From the IMG/VR virus record IMGVR_UViG_3300027788_001139, positions 1 to 25,853 of that record: DNA of 25,853 bases. The stretch is one strand, 5' to 3'. Every line of letters begins with the position of its first letter. Position 1 is the first letter of the stretch. The DNA comes from a virus. A program made the position numbers and the translations under genes. Positions 12,429 through 18,686 of the stretch are shown here, one piece after another. The notes under the pieces are model-generated. The model was not told the DNA's origin. It made no database searches and saw only the letters and a list, made by a program, of their open reading frames with translations.

Positions 12429-13106
12429 TTATCTCCCAAATAATTTTCTTCGTTTATATTCAGCTATAGTACTTAATAGCTTTTCAGTCCAGTTATCACG
12501 ATGCTCAATAAAAACTTGAGCTCCCTGATCTCCTGCGATTAAGGTTACCAATTGTGTAATAGGCATACCTGTTCTTTCTTCCCACATAATCGCGTATGCA
12601 GTTTCTTGTGTAAAATACCCTTCGCAATACGATTTCTTTTTAGGTTTCGCTGAGGTTTTGTAATCTATAATAGAATTTTTGCCATTCCATACACCAACAC
12701 AATCTACTCGACCGGCAACACCTAAGTGCTCTGAATAAAGCGGTGCTTCTTGAGCATACACTTTAGAAAGGTTATAATCAATTATATCTTTTACTTCCAT
12801 AAAATTAGATTTAACAACTAGATTTGCGTCTAGAAAATAATCCTCTTCGTTATCGACATATCTTTCTAATACTTCGTGAACTGCCGTACCCCGCGTTGAT
12901 GCTCTATGCGATATTCGGTTGGCTTCTTCATCACCAACTCTTGCTCGCCATCTTTGAATTGCTTCTTCGCTTAGGATCGAAAGTACTGTTGTAATAGAAG
13001 GATACCTAACACCATTAGGGGCGGCATATTTTCTGCCAGTACTAGTAGTGTTTGCCACCATGTCAGTATAACCGAGGTCAATTGGTTCATGTTTAAAGTT
13101 TCCCAT
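12429..13106 (-). CDS. PD-(D/E)XK nuclease, RecB/Cas4-like
   Basis: A 225-residue predicted exonuclease. Core residues appear in order: an N-terminal His in GTAVHEVLE (H77), metal-binding Asp in GRVDCVGVW (D135), then IIDYKTS with D148 and K150, and the Q-x-x-x-Y motif in QETAYAIM (Q167, Y171). This is the RecB-like order shared with Cas4 and phage exonucleases. No iron-sulfur cysteine set is evident, so Cas4 proper is unlikely. It overlaps the phoH gene by 14 bases and is followed by the peroxiredoxin. A role in recombination or host DNA breakdown is likely. I kept the ATG at 13106. Confidence 0.85.
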   Translation of the reverse strand: MGNFKHEPIDLGYTDMVANTTSTGRKYAAPNGVRYPSITTVLSILSEEAIQRWRARVGDEEANRISHRASTRGTAVHEVLERYVDNEEDYFLDANLVVKSNFMEVKDIIDYNLSKVYAQEAPLYSEHLGVAGRVDCVGVWNGKNSIIDYKTSAKPKKKSYCEGYFTQETAYAIMWEERTGMPITQLVTLIAGDQGAQVFIEHRDNWTEKLLSTIAEYKRRKLFGR

Positions 13107-13776
13107 TTTCGTATAATTCCTTCGTCATAATAAAATCTCTCACAAAACCACTTCGAACAATGTCTTCCCATTTAAATTCGATGTGCTCAAAATATTTCAT
13201 GTGTTTAATAATTTGTATAAAATCTTTAATGCCGTCTTTATCTCCGGCGCGTGTAAAGTCTGATTGGTAATAATCACCAGACATAATAAATCTACAATCT
13301 TCACCTAACCTTGTTATAACAGAGCAAAGCTCGTGATAGTTACAGTTCTGTGATTCATCAACTATAACAACTGCGTTCTTAATAGTCAATCCTCTAATAA
13401 AAGAAGTAGTAAGAAATTCAATTTGCCTTGATGAAACCATCTTACTCCATCCATCTGTATCAGCAAATAGATCATTAACGATTGCTTTATATGGAGCAGT
13501 GTAAGCGTCTTCTTTTTCTTCTTGAGTGCCAGGAAGAAATCCCATATCTCTAGTAGGAACTGCAGAACGTACAATAATAACTTTTTCATATTCTTTCTTT
13601 AACACAGCTTCTAAAGCTAGATATAAAGATATGAAGGTTTTACCAGTACCTGCAGAACCATCTAGGCACATGTGACTGCCATTAGCAAATGCAGTAAATG
13701 CAAGGTTTTGATTTTGCGTAAGAGGTTCTAATTTATTTAGGTGCTCTAGTCTCAAGCGTGATGGTTTCTTATTCAT
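13093..13776 (-). CDS. phoH: PhoH-like ATPase
   Basis: A P-loop ATPase of the PhoH family, very common in marine phages; related to the RNA-helicase-like half of cellular PhoH. The 227-residue protein has Walker A GSAGTGKT (40-47), Walker B VVIVDESQN (D140, E141), a sensor-type SGDYYQSD and a late Arg in DIVRSGFVRDF. AYTAPYKAIVNDL and RSAVPTRDMGFLPG are typical stretches. It starts by ATGA overlap with the preceding gene. The true role in phage infection is unresolved; no phosphate-responsive site is seen nearby. Confidence 0.93.
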   Translation of the reverse strand: MNKKPSRLRLEHLNKLEPLTQNQNLAFTAFANGSHMCLDGSAGTGKTFISLYLALEAVLKKEYEKVIIVRSAVPTRDMGFLPGTQEEKEDAYTAPYKAIVNDLFADTDGWSKMVSSRQIEFLTTSFIRGLTIKNAVVIVDESQNCNYHELCSVITRLGEDCRFIMSGDYYQSDFTRAGDKDGIKDFIQIIKHMKYFEHIEFKWEDIVRSGFVRDFIMTKELYENGKL

Positions 13777-14015
13777 TTTATATCAATATTCCCTTTTAGT
13801 GCTGGTGGTAAACCACTTTTAATTCTTGATTGTACTTCTTTCCATCCGTCTCCAGCTTTGCGGCCGACAGATCCGGATATTTCTCCAATAACCATAGGCG
13901 CAGAAATAACTTGCTGAATATTTTTGTCTTTAACATATTCTTCCATATCAGCTATGGACATCATCTTAGTATATACTTCGCCAGAAGTAAGATCTTTAAA
14001 ATCATATAAGGGCAT
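13773..14015 (-). CDS. FmdB-like small protein lacking the zinc-ribbon cysteines
   Basis: An 80-residue protein beginning MPLYDFKDLTSGEVYTKMMS and containing NIQQVISAPMVIG. FmdB-type proteins start MPxYxxxC and carry two CxxC pairs before a (V/I)RRxISAP-like segment. Here the frame and length match but no cysteine is present at all. The C-terminal part GWKEVQSRIKSGLPP resembles phage members of that type. CGGAG seven bases upstream fixes the ATG at 14015, 14 bases inside the preceding gene. Its function is unknown; it may have kept a fold without metal. Confidence 0.7.
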   Translation of the reverse strand: MPLYDFKDLTSGEVYTKMMSIADMEEYVKDKNIQQVISAPMVIGEISGSVGRKAGDGWKEVQSRIKSGLPPALKGNIDIK

Positions 14016-14556
14016 AAAACCACTCCGGTTGTTGTCTTTTGGTCCAAACCATTTTGAACCTCTCTTGTTTTGTGCGATAGAAAGCTCTGTAAGACTTAAC
14101 AGCATCTTCGAATATACATTCTGGATTTGAACTCATTGCTAATTTAAATGGAGTTTTATTATCGGTACGCGTAATTCCGTGTGGAGGATTGCGTAGAATG
14201 CTACGTAGCTTTAAATCAGTTGCATGTGTCTTTCCATATCTGTATGTGTATTCTTCACATAGTGCTACGAAATGACGATAATGCCAGTCATAGTTTTTAC
14301 AACATTCACGGGTCCATACTGTAGAAGGATGATTATAGTGACATGCCTTATAAAGAATGTCTTCTCGATCATCGTCTAGCTTAAAATACTGTAACATAGA
14401 TCCTGATTTAGAAGGTCTACGTTCCATAATACCATCAACCATTCTATGAACAGTAGATAGCATTTGAGCAGATTCTACAATCATTTTTACGACATGTTTG
14501 TCGCATTGTAATTGAGCTGCTTGTATCGGGTCATTGTCTAAAATAAATATATTCAT
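14002..14556 (-). CDS. Conserved phage hypothetical, 184 aa, start at the predicted mRNA 5' end
   Basis: A 184-residue protein: MNIFILDNDPIQAAQLQCDK, then KHVVKMIVESAQML, NHPSTVWTRECCKNYDWHYR, YRYGKTHATD and TPFKLAMSSNPEC. I recall this as a widespread phage protein family with strongly conserved DKH, NHP, WxR and W residues; I cannot assign a reaction with confidence, though a nucleic-acid enzyme is plausible. The ATG is the base next to the transcription start predicted from the promoter at 14564-14592, so the mRNA would have essentially no leader and no ribosome binding site. MNIFxLD is the expected family N-terminus, so a later start is unlikely. Confidence 0.85.
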   Translation of the reverse strand: MNIFILDNDPIQAAQLQCDKHVVKMIVESAQMLSTVHRMVDGIMERRPSKSGSMLQYFKLDDDREDILYKACHYNHPSTVWTRECCKNYDWHYRHFVALCEEYTYRYGKTHATDLKLRSILRNPPHGITRTDNKTPFKLAMSSNPECIFEDAVKSYRAFYRTKQERFKMVWTKRQQPEWFYALI

Positions 14557-14563
14557 AATGTAT

Positions 14564-14592
14564 ATTATAACACAATTCCAATCAAATGTAAA
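14564..14592 (-). promoter_or_regulatory. Early sigma70-type promoter (TTTACA, 17 bp, TATAAT), leaderless gene
   Basis: On the minus strand TTTACA (14587-14592), a 17-base spacer and TATAAT (14564-14569). The usual start position would be about 14557, one base before the ATG at 14556. The -35 box overlaps the end of the terminator-like hairpin by two bases. Confidence 0.85.
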
Positions 14593-14624
14593 CCCCTCAA
14601 TGAAGTTTTTTTCACTGAGGGGTT
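14591..14624 (-). terminator. Hairpin between two transcription units, probable terminator
   Basis: AACCCCTCAGTGAA and its near-perfect complement (14591-14604 with 14611-14624, one G-T pair) flank a 6-base loop. It lies 4 bases after the stop of the 56-residue gene and directly before the promoter of the next unit. On the minus strand the tail is TTACATTT, a weak U-run, so termination may be partial. Confidence 0.65.
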
Positions 14625-14628
14625 ACTT

Positions 14629-14799
14629 TTATTGTGCCTTGCTTATTGCCTCCATATCATCCAGGAAATGATTTAAATGCGCGATCTTTTTTTCCATCTT
14701 GTACGCTAACACATCTTTTCCTTTCTTAATTAATTTTCGTTGATAGTATAGTGCCTCATTTCTGTCACGTTTGAGGCGTTCAATTTGAATATAACTCAT
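14629..14799 (-). CDS. Small basic helical protein, 56 aa
   Basis: A 56-residue, Lys/Arg-rich protein, MSYIQIERLKRDRNEALYYQ, continuing RKLIKKGKDVLAYKMEKK to the end at ISKAQ. It is almost certainly one or two long charged helices. GGAG eight bases before the ATG at 14799 supports this start; the longer frame beginning at 14838 lacks a ribosome binding site. It is the last gene before the hairpin at 14591-14624. Its function is unknown. Confidence 0.7.
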   Translation of the reverse strand: MSYIQIERLKRDRNEALYYQRKLIKKGKDVLAYKMEKKIAHLNHFLDDMEAISKAQ

Positions 14800-14865
14800 A
14801 AGCAATCTCCAGGTTAAAGTTAATTGAAAAACTATCATGATATAGATTGTATCGTTATATGTCTC

Positions 14866-15291
14866 CTATTTCTGTATTAAATTTGGAAATGCGTCTTTGA
14901 TTAATGTCTTAGTAATATATTTGTATTTAAGATTTTTATCTTTGGCATCACAAAAAAGTTGTGCATCATCCGGGTGAATTGATTCGAGCAACTCTACGAA
15001 TTTCGTTTCTCTTTTAAATTGGTTTAGATTTGGCGAAGCTGCTTTAACAAAGTTTCTGAATTTTGGATATTCAAACCTAAGTTCTCGAGCCTTTGATTTG
15101 CCTTCAACGTTAAACTTTTTAAAAGGAGGATCTCCTTCCGGTAAAGATAGTTGAATTACTTCATCAAATCCTATACGTAATATGTCTTTAAGAGCAGTAC
15201 AATCGTGCTCCTGCAAATAAGCGACCCTTTTTCCTTTGGATCCTAGTTTGTTAGCTGCTGCTAATATTTCTGATATTAATGGTTTATCCAT
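14866..15291 (-). CDS. Conserved marine T4-like phage hypothetical, 141 aa
   Basis: A 141-residue protein, MDKPLISEILAAANKLGSKG, with LQEHDCTALKDILRIGFD, LPEGDPPFKK, a FVELLESIHPDDA segment and DKNLKYKYITKTLIKDAFP near the end. I recall this order of motifs from a protein family found in marine T4-like phages, with no assigned function. The ATG at 15291 has AGGA eight bases upstream and overlaps the end of the RNase H gene by 8 bases. Translation linked to RNase H suggests a replication-associated role, but this is inference. Confidence 0.85.
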   Translation of the reverse strand: MDKPLISEILAAANKLGSKGKRVAYLQEHDCTALKDILRIGFDEVIQLSLPEGDPPFKKFNVEGKSKARELRFEYPKFRNFVKAASPNLNQFKRETKFVELLESIHPDDAQLFCDAKDKNLKYKYITKTLIKDAFPNLIQK

Positions 15292-16138
15292 TATAAAATT
15301 CCTCCACACTTTCAATCAATAGATTGCATCTTTTTTTAATTAAATAGTTTAATACTTTCATTTTCATTGGGACTTTTTGTCCGTTAAAAGTATTTATAAC
15401 ATTTTCCTGAATAGTTTCTGGGATTTTAGCTAGATCAATCAGAGTAGTATTTCTTTGATAGTTTCTATATTCATCGTGCGTCATAACATCTTTTAGATTA
15501 TCAGAGTTTTCAGCCCAGTATTGTATTTTTTTCTTAGTCATTGGAGTCTGACGTATCTCGTCCATGATAGCATTGTCTGGAGATAATACGTTCGGTATAC
15601 CATCACCTTTATCACCACGACATATATGTTCAAAGCAATACGTTCTAGGATTGCTGTCAGTGACCATTTTCTTTTGAATAGGTGAATATTGTTTTACGTT
15701 GTTGTATTTGTGGAGTTGGATAAAATCTTTATCCGAAGATATGATCATGACTGGTTCGTGCTGACCAAATTCTTGAGTTTGCATTGCGAGTGTGCCAATC
15801 ACGTCGTCGGCTTCACAACCTTCTAAATGAATAACTTTGTACGGTAGGTTTTGGCTAATCTCTTCTCTAATCAAATTTAAAATCCTAAAGATCTCGTTCC
15901 AGTCTTGGCCCGATTCAGCTCTATTCTTTTTACGATGTGCTTTGTATAATGGGAAATACTCTTTTCTCCAAGTATTCATTCCATCAACACATATTACCAT
16001 CTGTCCATATTCGTTACGATACTTTTTATTGTACATGCGTATACTATTAAGTATCATGTGACGTATCATATTTTCATCATTTAGTTTTTGCACTATGATA
16101 TTCGATAGTGCGATCTGGCTATAATCAAGTAAAATCAT
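15284..16138 (-). CDS. rnh: T4-type RNase H / 5'-3' exonuclease (FEN family)
   Basis: Removes RNA primers and 5' flaps at the replication fork. The 284-residue protein (T4 RNase H is 305) shows the ordered acidic residues of the family: D5 in LLDYSQ, D52 in VICVDGMNTWR, then YKAHRKKNR. E106, E109, D111 and D112 follow in LEGCEADDVIG, D136 and D138 in SSDKDFIQL, and D176 and D179 in RGDKGDGIPN. The helical bridge Lys/Arg set is also present. The start overlaps the previous stop as ATGA. With ribonucleotide reductase and PhoH it belongs to the early nucleotide and replication group. Confidence 0.93.
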   Translation of the reverse strand: MILLDYSQIALSNIIVQKLNDENMIRHMILNSIRMYNKKYRNEYGQMVICVDGMNTWRKEYFPLYKAHRKKNRAESGQDWNEIFRILNLIREEISQNLPYKVIHLEGCEADDVIGTLAMQTQEFGQHEPVMIISSDKDFIQLHKYNNVKQYSPIQKKMVTDSNPRTYCFEHICRGDKGDGIPNVLSPDNAIMDEIRQTPMTKKKIQYWAENSDNLKDVMTHDEYRNYQRNTTLIDLAKIPETIQENVINTFNGQKVPMKMKVLNYLIKKRCNLLIESVEEFYNG

Positions 16139-16467
16139 TCTTTAGTTTCCATTATTTGTTCATGTATAACGTCAAAGTAATCATGTAGAAAATGACTAAC
16201 TCCTCCGTATCTCATTAGCATCGACGATATTAGATTTATAATCACAAACATATCCTTTGCTTCAGGAAAGTTGTTATCTCTAAAATCTATATCATCGAAG
16301 TGACTGCTTTCATTAAGCAGTAATTCTTCAATCATTAAATATACCAATTGTGCGGTATCACGACATTCATCAGTGAATTCTTCGTACTCACTTAAAATAT
16401 CATCTTCCTCATCAGCAATCTGTCGCTGACGTTCCTTAATTGGAAATTGTATAATATTGTCTTTCAT
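16135..16467 (-). CDS. Conserved phage hypothetical, 110 aa, acidic, start at predicted mRNA 5' end
   Basis: A 110-residue acidic protein, MKDNIIQFPIKERQRQIADE, followed by CRDTAQLVYLMIEELL, DFRDNNFPEAKDMFVIINL and LMRYGGVSHFLHD. I recall the NIIQFP start and the DMFVxxNLL-R-GxxHFL end as conserved in marine T4-like phages; the function is not known to me. The ATG is one base from the transcription start predicted for the promoter at 16475-16503, so a leaderless mRNA is expected. It is coupled by ATGA to the RNase H gene. Confidence 0.85.
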   Translation of the reverse strand: MKDNIIQFPIKERQRQIADEEDDILSEYEEFTDECRDTAQLVYLMIEELLLNESSHFDDIDFRDNNFPEAKDMFVIINLISSMLMRYGGVSHFLHDYFDVIHEQIMETKE

Positions 16468-16474
16468 AGTGTAT

Positions 16475-16503
16475 ATTATAACACGCTTCTAATGCAATGT
16501 ACA
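16475..16503 (-). promoter_or_regulatory. Early sigma70-type promoter (TGTACA, 17 bp, TATAAT), leaderless gene
   Basis: On the minus strand TGTACA (16498-16503), a 17-base spacer and TATAAT (16475-16480) continuing ATACAC. The predicted start is about 16468, next to the ATG at 16467. It lies three bases after the stop of the GIY-YIG-like gene. Confidence 0.85.
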
Positions 16504-16506
16504 CAC

Positions 16507-16932
16507 TTATTTTGAAAAGTTTTTAACTGCATTCCCACCAATTCTGCAATTGATAATACCATTATAATAATCATCTGTTAATAATACCTCTCTATCAAAC
16601 TGTTCTTTAGTTTCCATATAAGCACATTCAGATTTAGTTTTACACAAATAAAGAATTTCTCTATAAAAACATTCTTCCCCCATAGTGTTCACATCTTCTA
16701 CTAAATGTTTATTGGAACCCCAATAGTCTTTCCAATCAGATTCTACTAATAACTTTTTACGACGCTTTCTCGTCTTTGTTACCGGTAATGTTTTTTGGCT
16801 CCAAAAAAATTTCTTGCCAACGTATTTCTTTCCTGAGCCACGGTTGGTTATCATATAGACAAAACCGTACACGTCTTCTGGAAGAAATTGTTCTGGCGGT
16901 TGCCATGCGATGCCTTGATAATGCCATGTCAT
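16507..16932 (-). CDS. GIY-YIG-like endonuclease-fold protein
   Basis: A 141-residue protein with a GIY-YIG-like core: YGFVYMITN (22-30) and KKYVGKKFF (35-43) take the places of the GIY and YIG elements, and a possible metal-binding Glu lies in AYMETKEQF (E107). A basic insert (TKTRKRRKKLL) and DYWGSNKHL follow. It ends NGIINCRIGGNAV. As a stand-alone protein it could be a homing or host-DNA endonuclease; no separate DNA-binding module is obvious, and no intron or interrupted gene is seen next to it. It begins one base after the stop of the zinc-ribbon gene. Confidence 0.72.
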   Translation of the reverse strand: MTWHYQGIAWQPPEQFLPEDVYGFVYMITNRGSGKKYVGKKFFWSQKTLPVTKTRKRRKKLLVESDWKDYWGSNKHLVEDVNTMGEECFYREILYLCKTKSECAYMETKEQFDREVLLTDDYYNGIINCRIGGNAVKNFSK

Positions 16933-16933
16933 A

Positions 16934-17074
16934 TTACTCGTTAAAGTCTAGTTCTTCTAGAGCTTCATCCTGTTCTTCACCGCAATGTGGACAGAATAAA
17001 ACGAGCTCGTCTTCGTCATGACCTATTATAGTTCTGTTATGACAATATTCGCAATTTACTATTGATCGTTTCAT
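16934..17074 (-). CDS. 46 aa zinc-ribbon protein
   Basis: A short frame, easily missed: MKRSIVNCEYCHNRTIIGHD, then LVLFCPHCGEEQDEALEEL and an acidic end. Two CxxC pairs (C8/C11 and C28/C31) make a rubredoxin-type zinc ribbon. The ATG overlaps the glutaredoxin TGA as ATGA and the stop lies one base before the GIY-YIG start. I recall similar tiny zinc-ribbon proteins in marine T4-like phages. It may regulate transcription or serve as a protein adaptor; this is not shown by sequence. Confidence 0.82.
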   Translation of the reverse strand: MKRSIVNCEYCHNRTIIGHDEDELVLFCPHCGEEQDEALEELDFNE

Positions 17075-17298
17075 ATGTGTTCCATCATTGATTTTAGTTT
17101 ATCGTATCCACCAATTTTTACTCCGTCAACAGTAACTTGTGGAAACGTCCGTGCTTGTGGAAAAGTTTCTAGCATCTGATCTCTATTAAAATCGATTCCA
17201 AGCTGTCTATATGTGTATCTTAATTCTCTGTGTTCAACTAATTGCTTTGCCATGTCACAGTATGGACATTGCGGCTTTCCCCAAATTTCTATTTTCAA
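17071..17298 (-). CDS. Glutaredoxin
   Basis: A small dithiol oxidoreductase that can supply electrons to ribonucleotide reductase. The 75-residue protein has the CPYC active site (C11, C14) in IWGKPQCPYCDMAK, the cis-Pro region FPQARTFPQVTVDG and the glutathione-binding GGYDKL. I chose a TTG start at 17298: GGAG lies seven bases upstream and the protein then begins MKIEIWG. A longer frame would run far into the membrane-protein gene and put 25 unlikely residues before the fold. It lies two genes downstream of nrdB. Confidence 0.92.
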   Translation of the reverse strand: MKIEIWGKPQCPYCDMAKQLVEHRELRYTYRQLGIDFNRDQMLETFPQARTFPQVTVDGVKIGGYDKLKSMMEHI

Positions 17299-17462
17299 TT
17301 CACTACTCCATTGATTGCCCAAAATGCTAAAAGCATAAATCCAAATACTGATACTTGAACTATAGATGCCCAAAATATCTGTCGCATTGGGTGTATTTCT
17401 GTTAATTTTTCTATTAAATCTTCGCTAGGTGACAAGTTTACTACTTGTAATACTTTCTTCAT
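17295..17462 (-). CDS. 55 aa single-span membrane protein between nrdB and glutaredoxin
   Basis: A short frame from ATG at 17462: MKKVLQVVNLSPSEDLIEKL, TEIHPMRQI, then a membrane helix FWASIVQVSVFGFMLLAFWA and a short tail. The ATG overlaps the nrdB stop as ATGA, and its TGA overlaps the TTG of the glutaredoxin, so translation of the three genes is probably linked. The helix could tether a partner at the membrane. No family is recognised. Confidence 0.72.
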   Translation of the reverse strand: MKKVLQVVNLSPSEDLIEKLTEIHPMRQIFWASIVQVSVFGFMLLAFWAINGVVN

Positions 17463-18532
17463 AAACTTAATCCGGATAATGCATCTCCATCAATATCCTG
17501 CTTTACTCCACCTGTTACATACGAAGTAATTTCTGTTTCTTGGGGTGCAACTTGGACATCACCACCACCGATCCATTTTTGAGTCCATGGTAATGGATTT
17601 GCTTGTGGAACCACATAAGGACATGGTAATCCAATCGCTCTCATTCTTTTACAACCGATCCATTCAATATAATCTGCTAATATCTTTTCATTGAGTCCAA
17701 TCATTGAACCATTTTTAAATAGGTATTTTGCCCAGGATTTTTCTTGATCAATAACTTCTTCATAAAGCTTAATGCAGTCGCCTTCCATCTCTTTGGCAAT
17801 TTTAGCAAAGTCTTTATCTTCTTTCTTAAGAAGCTTTAGCATAACTGTAGTAGAAGCTAGGTGAAGGTTTTCATCACGTGCGATGAGTTTAATAATCTTT
17901 GCGTTACCTTCCATCTTTTTTAATTCGGCAAAAGCCCAGGAACAAGCAAATGATACATAGAACCTAACACCTTCAAGAGCATTGGCACTCATCATTGCCA
18001 TCCATATAGCTCTTTTGTGATCCATTGTATTTGTAGGTCCAGCGTTACACGTAATTAAATCGTCGTAATACTTTGCGATTGATTTACCACAGTCCATGAT
18101 TTGTTTTTGATTTAGTAAGTCATCAAATACCATAGATGGATCCGGATACACATTGCGAATGATATGCGTGTATGATCTACTATGGATTGTTTCTGAGAAC
18201 GACCAGGTTTCAATCCAGTTTTCAACTTCAGGTAATGACACAATAGGTAAGAATGCCAGGTTCGGTGCTCGGCCTTGAACACTATCAAGTACTATTTGTC
18301 TTTTTAAATTGCTCGTGAAAATATGTTGCTCGTTTTCAGTAAGAGCGTTGAAATCTTTTTTGTCTTTAGATACGTCGATTTCTTCAGGTCTCCAAAAGAA
18401 ACCTAATTGCTTATCGGTAATTTTGTCTATCTGTGGATATTTTACTTCATCATATCTTTGAATATCAACCGCCTCGTCAAGGAACATTTTTTTTGTTAAG
18501 TGAGACTTTTTATTCTTCTTCAATACTGCCAT
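17459..18532 (-). CDS. nrdB: Ribonucleotide reductase class Ia, beta subunit
   Basis: The radical-generating subunit, which works with NrdA to make dNTPs. Of 357 residues (E. coli 376), all key positions are present: iron ligands D83 (VLDSVQGR), E114 and H117 (SETIHSRSYTHI), E187 (ALEGVRFYVSF), E221 and H224 (RDENLHLAST), and the radical Tyr at Y121. The C-terminus, needed for binding NrdA, ends DALSGLSL. AGGA lies nine bases before the ATG. The gene follows nrdA with a small basic gene between. Confidence 0.97.
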   Translation of the reverse strand: MAVLKKNKKSHLTKKMFLDEAVDIQRYDEVKYPQIDKITDKQLGFFWRPEEIDVSKDKKDFNALTENEQHIFTSNLKRQIVLDSVQGRAPNLAFLPIVSLPEVENWIETWSFSETIHSRSYTHIIRNVYPDPSMVFDDLLNQKQIMDCGKSIAKYYDDLITCNAGPTNTMDHKRAIWMAMMSANALEGVRFYVSFACSWAFAELKKMEGNAKIIKLIARDENLHLASTTVMLKLLKKEDKDFAKIAKEMEGDCIKLYEEVIDQEKSWAKYLFKNGSMIGLNEKILADYIEWIGCKRMRAIGLPCPYVVPQANPLPWTQKWIGGGDVQVAPQETEITSYVTGGVKQDIDGDALSGLSL

Positions 18533-18686
18533 TATCTATCTTTCCTTTTTTTCTAAATCGTTTGTTGTAGCCCTGCTTTATACTCTTGGTAACTCCAGGA
18601 CTAGTTAAATACTTATACCATTTACGAGCAGGTGTTAGAGCATCATACTCTGACCCGCCTTTTAGAGGTATACGTTCCTTTTTCAA
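18510..18686 (-). CDS. 58 aa basic protein between nrdA and nrdB, TTG start
   Basis: A frame from TTG at 18686 fills the 150 bases between nrdA and nrdB: KKERIPLKGGSEYDALTPAR, KWYKYLTSPGVTKSIKQGY, then NKRFRKKGKIDNGSIEEE. The TTG overlaps the nrdA stop as TTGA and the frame overlaps the start of nrdB by 23 bases. The YDALTPARKWY-YL-PGV pattern seems familiar from small marine phage proteins, and the strong Lys/Arg excess suggests nucleic-acid binding. The non-ATG start and weak ribosome binding site keep confidence moderate. Confidence 0.6.
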   Translation of the reverse strand: MKKERIPLKGGSEYDALTPARKWYKYLTSPGVTKSIKQGYNKRFRKKGKIDNGSIEEE

